From Aureobasidium sp. EXF-3400 (taxonomy: Eukaryota; Ascomycota; Dothideomycetes; Dothideales; Saccotheciaceae): a DNA stretch of 64,000 nt. The position numbers were made by a program, and so were the translations under genes. The stretch lies in NCBI GenBank assembly GCA_024195585.1, contig SWBL01000123.1:62001-126000 (forward strand). The letters are read 5' to 3'. The number at the start of each line of letters is the position of its first letter. The stretch's first letter is position 1. The notes beneath the pieces were generated by a model. That model worked only from the letters and a program-made list of their open reading frames with translations, searched no databases and was not told where the DNA came from. This document shows positions 44,678 through 56,615 of this stretch, in pieces.

Positions 44678-47600
44678 TTACTGGCAGTTCTTGTTGGCTT
44701 CTCTCTGAATCTTCCTCATGGCTTCTGCGTGTGCATTGTCGAGATACCCATGTCTCATCATGTGCTCAGCTTCAAGGTTCCTGCGGCGTCGTGCGTCTGA
44801 TCGCTGCCTACTCTCGGCCGCTTCAGCCGTACCTCTTCTCTGGGCGTTACGTAAGGTTTCTCCGGTCTGCTTTTTCTTGTCCTCATCAAATCCCATACGG
44901 TGTATCAGAGTTGGCTGCGCTGCAGGGAATGGAACCGGGGCTGAAGATCGCCGTGGCGTGCGTGGAGTCCATGAGTCTTGGTTCTGGATGACAGTAGCTG
45001 GGTTGTTCACGCCAATAGGGGTAAACCTCCCATCTAGATTAAAGACTCCGCTTGAATACCGATAGGGAGGGGCTATGGGCTGGATCGTTTCACACGGAGG
45101 TATTGGATACGGATTTCGGAGAGGATAGGCGACCATCATGAAGGGTGGACAGTTGTTCACAGGTGAAGATACAGTTGGAGTTGTTCTCGCTGTCGTGATG
45201 GCAGGCGATTGGCAACCCACACTGCTCGAAGCACGAGGTGGATGGGATGAAATCGTGGAGACTTGGCTGTTGCTTACACTTCTTGCATGTAAAGCCGCTC
45301 GTGCTTGCGAAAGTGTTATTTCGTCAAGGTCTGTCGACCCGACATTGTTAGAGTTGCCATCCGTGAACTTGCCATGAGACCCGAAGTTTCTTCTCGCGAC
45401 TTCGCCCTGAGTCTCATTACCCAGGAAGTTGTTTGTGAGAGAAACTTGCTTCTTTCTGTGCTGTGCAATTGTTGTACGATCGTCCAGAAGAGTTGATCCA
45501 GTATTCAGCATTGGCAGCGACGAGTTACGCTTCTTGACCCTGGCGGACTTGACTGGTGCGGGTAAAATAGCTGTCCTACCCTCGATGACTGAGACACGTC
45601 TAGATCTGCGCTTGTTCGGTTCGATAGCACTTCCTCTTGACAAATCATGTTGCAATGGCTGTGGTGCTGCTGTCTCCTGGCATTCCAATCGCTGAGAAGT
45701 ATTGTCTGTTGTGTGGGTACCCTCAAATTCTGACCACGCGCTTGGCTCATTATTTGCATCATATGAATGTGTGCTCGAGGGTCTCGAATTCAGTTCTGTC
45801 TGAACCACCGCCTTTCTCCACTCGCGCGTTCTGTTCATGATCTCATTCTGGTTGACTGCGGCGAACGCGGGGATGTGTGTCGAAGGCCCATCATGAACAT
45901 GGTCGTTGAGAACCTCGGCCAAATCCAACTTCTTGGGTTCAAGATGTGCGTATTGCAGCGTTTCGTTCTTGTCCTCTGGATCCGGCGGAGGTTGGTGCTG
46001 TTCGTTCGTCTCATCTTCCTCAAGTGGTTGCTCTGTGATGTGTTGGTCACCATCGGATAGATCATGCCGGGACAGCTTGATTGCTACAGGATTGTTCTCT
46101 TCGTCTTCATGTTGATTACTGAGTTGGATCGAGAACTCGATTTCTGCTGCGTCTTGATCAGGTACCCCATGTCGTGTGTGGTCTTCCATATCCAAAGCCA
46201 ACCCCAAAGAGCTGGCTCTTCCGTCTGAAGACGCGTCACATTCGTAGTCTGTCTGTGGGACAATGGGTGGTGGTGGACATGAGGTTGGTCTCAGACTGGG
46301 ATATCTTCGTGAGGACTGTGGACGCCGTGTCTGCGAGTCATCGGTCGCTGCCTCTGTTTTCTCGATGGATGTTTCGACGGGCCGGATTTCGTCGGGGTGC
46401 TGTTCCCGATCTTTGGTTGTTGCTAAGTTGCGAGCGTCAGGCTTGAACTTGTGCAGTATAAAGCTCGCTGCGTTCTGAAGTTTATGACCAGTTCTCGATG
46501 GAGGTGGTGGATAGACTTGTCTCTGCTCGACATCAGGCTTCTTCTTCTCTGGCTCCCTATACCTCTCCTCCCAAGCTGCACGCTCTCTGTCGACATCCTC
46601 CTGAATCGCACGTCCGGTAGCAAGTTCTTCCCTTTCGTGTTCTTCTCTGAGTTCAGCAACTACTGCTGCTTCTTTCTCCTTTTGGCGTCGAATGGGTTTG
46701 AAGAATTTACCCTGAAACACCATTGCGAGAGCAAAAAAGACAGGAATCATGCCAATCTCGGCTTTGATCCCTCTTGTCAGAGGATAGGTCGTGGTCCCGA
46801 AGCCAAAGAGCTTGGCTCTGTGGAAATCTGCGACAGATTAGTGGAAGAATACTATGGTGCAGATCCAACATACGCCATGTGTACACCCAGAGCTCCTTCA
46901 ATCCAGCACGACTGTAGCAATCGATTCCCAAAACAAGTGCTGTGATGCCAGAAAATGCTGAGCAGACCATATAGACCGCCTCTTTCGTCTTTTTGAGGAA
47001 CGACGGTGCGAGAGCAGCTAGACACATAAGTGCAATGAACAACGCGAGCATCGAAGATGACGTGATGACACCTCCTGGAGACAGCACTTCGATCCACATG
47101 GCAACGCAGAAGCCTCCTACAATGCATCCAGAACGTTTCGCGAGCCATTGGACGTATTGTGAGAGGACTCCGCCAAGTATGATGCCAGGCAAGACGGTGG
47201 CGACCAGGTATGCGCCTTGGACACCATCGCTAACGTTTCCGTCCGGCACAGACATTACATAGACTATCAGCACCTGCGCGGGGATCAGCATCGTGGTGCA
47301 ACGAGAATGGTTACACACATACGGTAATACAAATGCTGGCGAGGTAGGCACAGCTGAGGAACATGTAGAGTCTGCGATTATTGGTTAGCAAGCAAACATA
47401 TGCGAGGCCATGCTGAAACAGACCTCATGATCTTGATGCTGGCGCAGGCGTACGCGCAACCAGTCAGAATGAGCAGGGCACCAGCTACTCCAAATGCGGG
47501 TGTGAGACGTGGATGAAGAGGCAGTCCATCGCGAGTTGAACTGGCTGAGGTGCATAGTTAGCATCGTTCAGACATTGCATCTTGGACTCGGCCAGACATA

Positions 47601-47707
47601 CCCGGTGATATTGCTGTCGTGTTAAGACCATTTGTGGCATTAAAACCTGTCGTTGCGTTGAACCCGATGGTGGAATTGAGACTGCTCGTCGTATTGAAAG
47701 AAGTCAT
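44678..47707 (-). CDS. DUF4203 (TM7SF3/TMEM198-like) membrane protein with long cytosolic tail
   Basis: Five exons: 47707-47602, 47544-47424, 47371-47323, 47273-46874 and 46827-44678; predicted 941 aa. The first ~33 residues carry five N-glycosylation sequons spaced exactly six residues apart (Asn5, 11, 17, 23, 29), implying a lumenal or extracellular N-terminus. About seven hydrophobic segments follow (residues ~45-260), matching DUF4203, for example VATVLPGIILGGVLS, MLALFIALMCLAAL and MIPVFFALAMVFQG. After a basic/coiled stretch (RRQKEKEAAVVAELREEHE), some 650 residues are disordered and Ser/Gln-rich. Fungal members are uncharacterised; the shape suggests a membrane sensor or scaffold, but this is inference. 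Confidence 0.85.
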
Positions 47708-49197
47708 CTTCGCAAACCAGAGCAGGCGCGGATGAGAAGCCCGCACCTCTGAGTCTCTGCTGGGCCACTTTGTGCTGGCGCTTCGCTTTCTCAGCCGCTT
47801 CGCTCACTTTTCAGAAAGACATTCGCAGAGGAGGGGTGACTGATGCAATGAACAATGACGAGCCAGGTGTTTCACGTTGGTGGGGGATGAACGTGATCAC
47901 TATGGTCAAATATCATGCTTTTACTTTAGGGCAGTGAGGGATTAGGTCATGACACTCTGGGAAAGTTTAGAGGGGAATATGTGTATGTTTGAGGGACAAT
48001 TGACGCTGTGATGAGATGGCAGGTGGACCTGCCCGAGGTAGAACAGAGCGAAGATTGCGGACACTCGCATCACCTATATAGGGCAGGGACGATATGCCTC
48101 GCAACTTCGACATCGAGTTAAGCAGGACGAGGCCCGCGGGCATACGTGTAGGTGAATGCATGCAAGAACTCTAAGGGCGAGTAAGCATGCAGAGTGATGA
48201 GCGTCAGACTGCCTGTTTAGCTTTAGATAAAGTTCTTGCCGCTTGCCGGATTGGATGTCTACTCTATCCAACTCCACCGTGTCTCAAAAGAGGTGGTTGG
48301 ATTCGAACCAAGTGAACGGCACGGGCTGCACGAGCGGCTGTTGTCCGCCCGATGCCAGCGAATCGTCACTGAGCGTGGTGCCAGGATCTACCGGCTGCGC
48401 ATAAACATATCCAAGTCTTGCAAGGTGTGGCTGCAACTTTTCAGGTTAAAATCCCGGCGGAGAGGAGAAAGGCTGGTGCTGAATGCATATGCAAGTGGAG
48501 TGCGCACTCTGCCAAACGGTTGACCCCACTCCGAGAACATGCGGAGGAGCTGACGATCACGCACAAACCTGGCCGAGTCCTTATCATCGTTCGCTTCATT
48601 GTTCCCGGCTAGATAACATGGTTCTTGCTTGGATAATGCACAGAACTACTCTGCCGTACTCTCTTATGCCTGTCAGCAAAGCTTCATGCGATCGAAACTC
48701 TGTCCAAGGTACTCGCATACTCGCCGGTCCGGTCCTCCAACTCTACCAGCCGTTGCGTGTTTGCAAGACAACCCTGGATAGGCACAGAGATTACATCTAC
48801 AGACACAACCGCTTGAGTGGTGGCCTGATACGAGGGACAATTGGACACAGGATGACCACGACTACGGAGTTATTCTGCCCTACGAGGCATGGGGGAATAT
48901 GAGGTTGTTACAGAGTGGTAGCTACTTTGCGCCGTATCACAAAGGCTAAATATGAGATGCGGCGTGTTGAAGAAGATGGAATTTGCAGAGCTGCTGTTTT
49001 CTTATCTATGCCTGATTTCGATCTCGAGGTCATTCCAATTGTGGTCAACAAAGCACGAACATCGTTTAGAACCTATGTTCGCTATTGTATAGAGCTCTGG
49101 ACATGTGCCTCATAGAACATCTGCATGCTAGCGCAGGGATGCCTCGATATCTCAATGTTGTTCTGCGCTTGACTCTACAAACCTTTCCTACAGATGC
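47708..49197. other. Intergenic, 1.5 kb, with a Pol III B-box-like site
   Basis: No protein gene is supported. On the minus strand, 48309-48299 reads as a perfect tRNA B box (GGTTCGAATCC), followed 10 nt later by a TTTT run (48289-48286), but I could not fold a full cloverleaf around it. Confidence 0.4.
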
Positions 49198-50232
49198 TCA
49201 ATCCAGTTTAAGCGCAACACCCAACTCAGCATCCTCAATCGCCTCCTTGAATTCATCCATCTCCTGACCACGATCACGAACAACCTGTTGCAAAGTCTGC
49301 ACAAACGTCTCGCCATTGTTGTCAAACCAATCGCCTTGGCTTCTGATATAAGCCTCCACTTGACTCTTGTAAGGCGCATTCTCCTTCAGAAACATGAGTT
49401 GCTCGGGGTCAAGTTTCAACATGTCTTCTACAACGTAGTAGTGCAGGATATCGTCGCCCCAGCCTTCGGCACCTGGCTCGTGGGTCGCTGTGGGGATGTA
49501 TTTGTTGTGCCATTTCGATGCTGCTACTTCAGAGCAGTGGTAAGCACCATTGGGCACGAAAGAAGACGGAGGAGGAAAGTTGAGATTGGTGTTGAAGAGA
49601 AGTTGGTAATTGGAGTTTGGAAAGCGTTTTTGGAATTTGCGGCTTACGGTGCCGTTGGATGGACAGATGTTGTTGCTGATGGTGTCGCGTAGCATGTTGT
49701 GGACATCGAGCATTTCGGCCAACTCGATGGAGTTGAAGTTGTGTAGCAACAACGTTCTCTCATGGTGCAGAGCAGGCATACTTCTCATCCAACGAAGGAT
49801 ACTTCCATCATGAAAAGCACGAGAAAAGAGCCAGAGACGGTATAGCGCTCGTCGCAGACGAAAGCGCTCGTCATGGGATATAGATCGTCTATCCTCAAAA
49901 TCGACTTTCCACTTCTTGAATGGGTAGATGGCCTCCCACTTTTTAGCAACACGGCCAACTTTTACAATGGATCGGATCAAGGCTTCTGATAGTGGGACTG
50001 AGCGGCGAAGGTGAGCAGGTTGCGAGGAGTTGTGGGTGACGAGTTGGACAATGTCTGATGTGGGGCCGAACTCGTTCTCGGCGGCTTGAGACAGGATTCT
50101 GAGTTTCTTGGAAGATGTGTAGATTTGGCGAAAACGGTGACAGGTAGAGGAGAAGGCGAGGACGGAGGAGATGGTAGGTAAGGCGAGAAAGACGTCCGTG
50201 ACCAGCTCGGATGGCAGGAGTTCGATGTGCAT
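49198..50232 (-). CDS. F-box-like protein
   Basis: Single exon; 344 aa from the ATG at 50232. An in-frame ATG ten codons upstream also exists but adds residues before the F-box. The start MHIELLPSELVTDVFLALP with ALSSTCHRFRQIY-type residues (about 1-40) is a typical fungal F-box, which would dock on Skp1 in an SCF ubiquitin ligase. The rest is helical with no recognised repeat; it includes WGDDILHYYVVEDMLKLDPEQ near the C-terminus. The substrate is unknown. It is divergent from the 2EXR-like gene. Confidence 0.75.
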   Translation of the reverse strand: MHIELLPSELVTDVFLALPTISSVLAFSSTCHRFRQIYTSSKKLRILSQAAENEFGPTSDIVQLVTHNSSQPAHLRRSVPLSEALIRSIVKVGRVAKKWEAIYPFKKWKVDFEDRRSISHDERFRLRRALYRLWLFSRAFHDGSILRWMRSMPALHHERTLLLHNFNSIELAEMLDVHNMLRDTISNNICPSNGTVSRKFQKRFPNSNYQLLFNTNLNFPPPSSFVPNGAYHCSEVAASKWHNKYIPTATHEPGAEGWGDDILHYYVVEDMLKLDPEQLMFLKENAPYKSQVEAYIRSQGDWFDNNGETFVQTLQQVVRDRGQEMDEFKEAIEDAELGVALKLD

Positions 50233-50789
50233 GGTGGCGGTTTGGATGTATTGGTGAACCAAGAGCAGTCAGTGTTTCGTATGATTGTTGGGTCTCACGA
50301 AGGCTGCTGGGATGGTCAGGTAATGACAGGTGCTGGAGTCGATGGCTTTGGAGCTCGATCCTGGCAACTTGTTTGGACGATCAAATCAAGGGAAGCCCTG
50401 CATTGGGCTTGTCAAGTAAAGCAACATGTTGAGTAGACGAAAGAATATCTGTCGGCCCAGCAAGATAGGGGCATAGGACAGTCATGTCTATCAAAGATGG
50501 ACGTATCCAAGTGGGCGAACGACGCGACCTCAGAAGGGCCATCAATAGCTCAGCTGCCTTACCCCGGACGGACGGCCAATACAACATGTTAGAGAACAAA
50601 ACTCGATTGTTAGCGTTCAATTACAAAGCTTCGACGCTGAATACCACATCACCTCCGCATTCGAGTCATCACCCTGATGGCCGAGGGAACCACCAAGAAT
50701 ATATCAACTCAAACATCTGTTCGCTCGGACTCAACAAGGGGAACTCCTACGTTACCGTCACTCACCTTGGCTGTTTCGACTACCCAATC
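50233..50789. other. Divergent intergenic region of two F-box-like genes
   Basis: About 560 bp. The plus-strand frame is open back to 50484, so the downstream protein could start there, but that extension looks non-conserved. Confidence 0.4.
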
Positions 50790-51746
50790 ATGACAACTCT
50801 ACCAGATACCGGCCACCACAACTGCCGCGACTACTACCATTCCCTCCCCACTCCAGCAACAACCCACACAACACCACCAGCTCTCTCAATGACCCAAACA
50901 ACAGCCGAGATTCTACGCCTCCACTCCACCCAAAAATCTCCCTTGAACCAAAGACCAATCCAATCTTCTTTTCCTTTTCTGCGTCTTCCCTACGAGCTGC
51001 GAAGGAAAATCTATGCATACCTTCTTCCTTACACCGAAACCAAATCCTCAGCTGGGAGTCTGGTTTCGGTGCCAAAGGGGACGTCTAATGCTGCGTCTTC
51101 GGCGCATAAGATTCATCTCGCGTCTTTGCCGAGTGCAAAGTATACAGCAAACACAACGTTATGGCACAGAGGCCAGACTTCTCTGCTCGCAGTATGCAAA
51201 CAACTACACTCTGAATGCTCTGTCCTGCTCTACGGCTCAAACGTCTTCGTGCTCTGGCTATCCTACGACGCAATCCAATTCCGATTTCGGTGGGTCTTGG
51301 CAAGTGGACTGGCGCCTTCATGCACTTTTGATTTTTTGCAATTGCTGAAAAAGAGTTATTTGGGTTTGGTGAGGAGGGTGGTGGTGACTGTGGATGTGGT
51401 GGATGAGTATACGGGCATGATCAAGTTCAATGTAGGAGGCAGTGGGTTGGTGTATGGCTTGAAGTTGCAGGTGAGGAAGTTAGTCCGGGCGATGAAAGAG
51501 GCAGAGGAAGATGAGGGATTGAGAAAGTTGACGGTGAGGTTGCAAAATGGGAGTGATGGAGTGCCCGAGGGGGAAAAGCGAGGCACAGGAAGAAATCGAG
51601 AAAGAGAGGTTAGGAGTATTGAAGAAGTTCAAGGGGTTCTTGAGCCTTTGAGACAGTTCAACGGATTGAGAGAATTGGTCTTGTGTGGTGCTATTACGGA
51701 TGCACACAAGGAAGAGTTGAAGAAGAGTATGATGGCAAACTCTTAA
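50790..51746 (+). CDS. 2EXR / F-box-like fungal protein
   Basis: Single exon; 318 aa from the ATG at 50790, with alternative in-frame starts at 50484 and 50889. The core begins FPFLRLPYELRRKIYAYLLP (about 58-78), a motif widespread in expanded fungal families annotated as 2EXR or F-box-like. It is followed by a LLAVCKQLHSECSVLLYGSN block, also standard for them. The rest holds a beta-rich middle and a charged coiled C-terminus. No function is known for these families. Convergent with the next gene, 62 bp apart. Confidence 0.75.
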   Translation: MTTLPDTGHHNCRDYYHSLPTPATTHTTPPALSMTQTTAEILRLHSTQKSPLNQRPIQSSFPFLRLPYELRRKIYAYLLPYTETKSSAGSLVSVPKGTSNAASSAHKIHLASLPSAKYTANTTLWHRGQTSLLAVCKQLHSECSVLLYGSNVFVLWLSYDAIQFRFRWVLASGLAPSCTFDFLQLLKKSYLGLVRRVVVTVDVVDEYTGMIKFNVGGSGLVYGLKLQVRKLVRAMKEAEEDEGLRKLTVRLQNGSDGVPEGEKRGTGRNREREVRSIEEVQGVLEPLRQFNGLRELVLCGAITDAHKEELKKSMMANS

Positions 51747-51808
51747 CAAAGACAAGAAGCAAGGAGATCAAACACAGCACATCCAGACCGATGTCTCGAC
51801 AACGACGC

Positions 51809-52474
51809 CTAGAACAGATCACCAAAGCCCTGTCCAAAATCAATATCTTCCCAGTCAAATCTGGGCAACAGACTCTCGGCCTCAATCTCTTCCTTACGGC
51901 ATGAGCAATGCAGATAACAACGATCTGCATCTCCACATACGCCAGCACAACAGAGTGAGCAATGGACCAACCTTGCAGACGAGAAACTCCAACTGCGTTC
52001 CGACGATCCAGGTTCGAAGACACAACTGGCTCCATCCTGCTCTGGAGCCTCAGGCGAGTTGAAGGTTGCCAGGTGGACTCCTCCAGTTCCAGAAAGTGAA
52101 GATGCTTCGCTGTCGGTCTGGTTATAACAGCCAGAGAACCCATCCCTTCCCAGCCCATCCCACTCGTCTCCAACCCCACTTCCCGATCTCTGCCCATCAT
52201 CTCGATCTCCTACACGCATGTCCCCATGCAGCGTCTCCTCACCACCATCCCAGGAACTCTCCCCTCGACCATCCTTCCCCGGCATCTCATACCTCGAACC
52301 AAATCCATACTGCGCATAATACCGCCAAGCTTGCGCATTCACCCTTACCAGAAATTCAAACCCCCAAGGAGGAACAAAATCATGATAGAGTACGCGATTC
52401 AAGCCTAGAAGCATGAAAGCCCAGAACTTTTGTCTGTGGCGTTTGTGTTTGGAAGTGTGGGGTGGACGGTTCAT
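51809..52474 (-). CDS. Hypothetical protein, 221 aa
   Basis: Single open frame. It begins with a basic stretch (SKHKRHRQK), a short hydrophobic helix (FWAFMLLGLNRVLY) and an aromatic block (AQAWRYYAQYGFGSRY). A Gly/Asp-rich acidic middle is followed by a Cys-rich part (CSLCCAGVCGDADRCYLHCSC) and an acidic C-terminus. I recognise no family. The frame could be spurious, but its compositional blocks and the absence of a better frame on the other strand support it weakly. Confidence 0.45.
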   Translation of the reverse strand: MNRPPHTSKHKRHRQKFWAFMLLGLNRVLYHDFVPPWGFEFLVRVNAQAWRYYAQYGFGSRYEMPGKDGRGESSWDGGEETLHGDMRVGDRDDGQRSGSGVGDEWDGLGRDGFSGCYNQTDSEASSLSGTGGVHLATFNSPEAPEQDGASCVFEPGSSERSWSFSSARLVHCSLCCAGVCGDADRCYLHCSCRKEEIEAESLLPRFDWEDIDFGQGFGDLF

Positions 52475-54206
52475 GGTAGTGAGTTTGGATGTTGTGATTG
52501 TGGGTTTTGGAGTGTTGGGAAGAAGGGTGATTGGAGAGAAACAATGACATGGCGATATTCGGATTTGTATCTTTTTTGGAGGAACATGTTAGGGTGTTCT
52601 AAGGTCGTCTGTTGGTCAGAGACAAAGGAAGATGTGTGAAAAGCATGGGGATGGTGAGACTGCATGGTGTTGGTGTGTACTTGTAGAGCAGATCAGTCTA
52701 CTTGGGGTTATGTCTCAGCCATGGCGACAGAAATCTTACGTGCAAGTAGTCAACCCTGTTGACTACAATCAAAACAACAGTACCCTTTGTCTCCAGCCGT
52801 ATAGCAGACCTACACCAACGACTTCCAACACCCCCACTGTTTTGCGGAGATGCAATGACAATACTTGTCGTAAGCGACAAGTATAGAACTCATACACTCG
52901 TCAGAGCATCCTTCTTGGAGGAAGGCAGACTCCTTCTCGAAGTCCAAGAGCGTATGACCTCGTGCAAAATCAGCAAATGTATAATTTGTGTGAGCTGAGT
53001 TTGCTCGATGGTTGGTTCTGAACAACATTGATGTACACCTAACTTTGAGGACCTTTTGGGTCCCAGCGTCATCATATGCGTGACGGTTCATCATAGCAAC
53101 GGTTTCTATGCACTTAGCACACTTCCAGAACTATCAAGTATAGCAAGGCAAGACTTCTAGACTGAATGGTCCAGATCCGGAAGTAGATGATTGCCCAAAA
53201 TAGAGTGAAAGATACAACAGCTGTCAACATTGGCAAGAAAGCTGGCTATTGCGCAGTATATGGAAAAAGAGGCAGGGACTGTTTACACAACGGTATAGAA
53301 AGAGCATGACGTCTTCAGAAGATAGAGGCTGGGGTTCGTTGCACAGAGGGATCAAGTATTGATATCGAGATTGAGATTGGCAGAAACAGGGTTGTCCGGG
53401 CGAGCCGTTGGTAACGGGAGTGGAGGGCCGGATCTCAACGTCTCCAAGCCAAAGCAACCGAGACCTTTGTGGCTGTGGGCAAGACATGTCGACCTTCTGG
53501 AACGAAAAGATCAAAGACGTTTGGTAAAGAAAATTTTCAAGCCATTGCGCAAAGCGAAAAAACAGGGAAAAGAAGAGAGCAGCGTCAGGTCAAGGAGGCT
53601 GACTCGAGTGGACTCTTTGTATGGCAGTGTTGTCAGGCAGAAGGGGCCCGGACAGATAGCCGGTGGTAACGTGCACGATGTTCCCAGCCACCTTTTCCCA
53701 TTTGCCCAGCCACAGGCGTTTTGACTGTCGTCAGCACAGTTGCAGGTTTAATATGCTGCGATTGAGTGCCGCAGAGAAACGAGCCCCTGTCTATCCTTTA
53801 TACTCTCTACACACCAAAGCAGCAATCAAGACGCAACATCACTCTGACATTCATCTGTCCTTCATTCACGCCTCGCACATTGTTCCGTACAGAGTACTCC
53901 GAAGTCAATCTCCACTTTCAAGCCGTCCTCGAAGCTTAAGCCTGCATTGCATCGCCTCGACGACCTGGTGCGACGAGCCCTCGTTACAGCAGAAGAGCAG
54001 CCCAAGGCATTAGGAAAGCAACAGATCATCAGACCCAAGAGCTGCTTGGCCTGCTTGACGGTTTTCTCTGCCAACCTCGTGCAAATATTCTTTGTCAATC
54101 GCTAGAGACGTTGCTTGTTTCACCCAAGTACCCTGTCGTGGACCAAGTGGGGAAAGGCGCCGAAGGTTCTCATTCGCAGCTGAAGCATCCAGCCATCATC
54201 AAAGCC
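52475..54206. other. Intergenic, 1.7 kb
   Basis: Short frames on both strands without recognisable sequence. The last few hundred bases are probably promoter and leader of the coiled-coil gene. Confidence 0.4.
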
Positions 54207-55562
54207 ATGGCGACTTCCTTTTCTACCTCAACATCTCCCTCGCTCTCACCCTCGCCCTTTCCAGAGACGCCTGTCGCCCTAGCAAGACCCAACACTGCCG
54301 CCGTCCGCTCTACCAACTACGACAACTACAACCAAGCATTCTCAGAGGATACTTCTTACAGCAACACTTATACCCCCACTTCCACCGCCTCTCTATCCTA
54401 CTCATCGCGCACCGTCTCGGCCGCCTTTGGCAAGCAAGTCCTGTCTGCCATCTCGGAAAACGTAAAGTCTCCTGGAGTCGTCGCGACCGTCGGCTCTCTA
54501 TCACGCAAGGCCTCACTCCACGCACGTGCAAGGTCTCTGGTCAGCTTCGTACCCGCTCTTAACCCCGTCGACACCCAAGAGCAACGTGGTTCATCCAGGT
54601 CGCCGCCTCGCAAGGGCCCATCCTTTACCGACATCTTTACACCCCGTCGATCCTCGCTTGCTCCTTCAGAGCCTGAAGAAGAGTCCGAGTACATCATGTC
54701 TTACAAGTCATCCTTCACTGGCGGTTCTGGCCGCATCCCTGAACCTCAGGCTCCTGCACCCAAACCTTCAGGCCTGCGAAGCTTCACCTGGTTCGGCTCT
54801 ACAAAGGCTGCTCCTGTATCTCCTCCTCCGACAGAGAGTACCGTAGGCATGGATATTCTCAACCCGGCAACCTCATTACTCTTCCCTGTTGGCCTGCCCA
54901 CCGACAAGACCCCCGCCACTTTTGATGAGCTCCTCCACAATGCCGAATTCCTCATCAACCGGCTGCAAACTGCCTACAAAGAACAAGCAACCGCCCTTCA
55001 ATCTGCCCGCGCAGAGCGCGAAGCCCAAACCGAAGAGACCGAAGAAGCCTCCACACGCGCCCAACACCTAAAGCTCCAACTCGAGAACCTGGCCGCACAA
55101 GCTGCCGAACAAGCTGCCACAAACCGCGCTCTCGCCGAGGAACTAGCAGCAGAAAAGCAACGCCGCCATGAGGACCGCGAACACTACGAACGCATCGCAC
55201 GCCAAAATGACCTCACACCCCGCCGCAACCGCCACAGCGACGGCAGCTCCCTCCACAGCGACAGCGGCTTCGAAAGCGAAGCAGATACCGCAGATTCATG
55301 CTCGCGTCCTTTGACACCCACATCGCCGAATCCCAACAACTACACTTTGATGACCAATGAGCGCTGGAGTTCTGCCATGCAGCCCATCAAGGAAGTTGTT
55401 CGTCCCGTCTCGCGGGACTCGACGACGGCTAGGATCCCTGGCCGCACTTGTGAGATCGATGCTGGAGTGTGGATGTTTATGCGTGATGAGAAGATGCGTT
55501 TGGAACGCCGGGTTCAGGAACTTGAAGGTGTGCTCGATGGATGTTTGGATTTGATTGCATAG
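54207..55562 (+). CDS. Fungal coiled-coil protein, function unknown
   Basis: Single exon; 451 aa from the ATG at 54207, which has a strong GCCATGG context (the frame is open to an earlier ATG at 54111). The N-terminal half is Ser/Pro/Thr-rich and disordered. From about 235 to 350 a long helical stretch (TFDELLHNAEFLINRLQTA onward, Gln/Glu/Ala-rich heptads) predicts a coiled coil. A Ser-rich spacer follows, then a short conserved C-terminal end (DAGVWMFMRDEKMRLERRV). I do not recognise a named domain. The pattern suits a cytoskeletal or polarity scaffold, as inference only. Confidence 0.78.
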   Translation: MATSFSTSTSPSLSPSPFPETPVALARPNTAAVRSTNYDNYNQAFSEDTSYSNTYTPTSTASLSYSSRTVSAAFGKQVLSAISENVKSPGVVATVGSLSRKASLHARARSLVSFVPALNPVDTQEQRGSSRSPPRKGPSFTDIFTPRRSSLAPSEPEEESEYIMSYKSSFTGGSGRIPEPQAPAPKPSGLRSFTWFGSTKAAPVSPPPTESTVGMDILNPATSLLFPVGLPTDKTPATFDELLHNAEFLINRLQTAYKEQATALQSARAEREAQTEETEEASTRAQHLKLQLENLAAQAAEQAATNRALAEELAAEKQRRHEDREHYERIARQNDLTPRRNRHSDGSSLHSDSGFESEADTADSCSRPLTPTSPNPNNYTLMTNERWSSAMQPIKEVVRPVSRDSTTARIPGRTCEIDAGVWMFMRDEKMRLERRVQELEGVLDGCLDLIA

Positions 55563-56615
55563 ACGACGGATTGCCCCAAGTCTGAAAAGCGTCAACAAAA
55601 ACGATACTGGATGTCGCTTTTTTGAGCCTTTTCTACACTTTATTTTCACATTCACTCCCTTGAGGTGGTCTAGACCAACCCTTTTTTCTCCATTTTTGTA
55701 TATAGATTTACAAAACCTCTTTTGCGTAAAGAGCCAATATCAAAGATTCTCCCATTGAAAAAACATGTATACTTGTTCGTTTCTCCGTCTTACTTCCTTG
55801 TTGTAACAGTATTCTAGAAACCATCAAGAGTTTTTGTTGGATCTGTTGGGTCTAGAAATGATCTTTCAGCAAGAAACGAAAGGTAGCAAGCGAGTCTTAA
55901 CAGAGTGGTATAATAACATAGCAGGTAGTTTTCTCGGAAAAAGGGAGACAAAATGTCTCAAATCACAGAACAAAAGCCAAGCGAGCGAGGGTCTGACAAC
56001 AACAGGGGGGTTGGCTCTTAAGGGTCATAGTGCACTGAAACACAAGCTTTCGCGAGATCTCTCGCTGTTTCTGGTGATTCTTTCGTCCCTTTGCTGACTT
56101 GTATATATGGGAAAGAAAAAAGGGAATATGTATATGAAAATTTTTGACTTTGGTATTCTTGTTGTGTCTCAACACTCGGGACTTGCTTCTACTGCTGCCC
56201 CGGAAACAAAGAAATTACCACATGCTTGCTTCTCTTCTGATTGCCAGAGGCTGTCAAGAAACAGACTTGAAAGGAGGACAAAAAGGAGAAAAGGAGAAGA
56301 TGATTATACCAGGAGAAAACGCCATGAACCTCTCTTGTCTCTTTGCCCAAGAACGAAAAAAAAGGGAAGAATGAACAGAAATAATAAGAGAAAACGAGAC
56401 CTCGCTCTGTCGGATGTGATAAAAATCCTAATGATCTCCGATCCCTGTCGCAAACCAAGAAGAGATGGAAAAAAAGAAACAGAAAATAGAGTTGTCTAAA
56501 AGGTACAAGTGGAATCCAGGCCCAAGGACGAGCGGCCTTTGTGTGTATTTTCTTCTGCTTGGAAGAGCTGTGTGTTGTGTAGATGCCCTCCTCTTCATGT
56601 TGAGATTGCGACAAT
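55563..56615. other. Convergent intergenic region
   Basis: About 1.05 kb between convergent genes; the stretch 56240-56480 is very purine-rich on the plus strand. No gene is supported. Confidence 0.4.
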
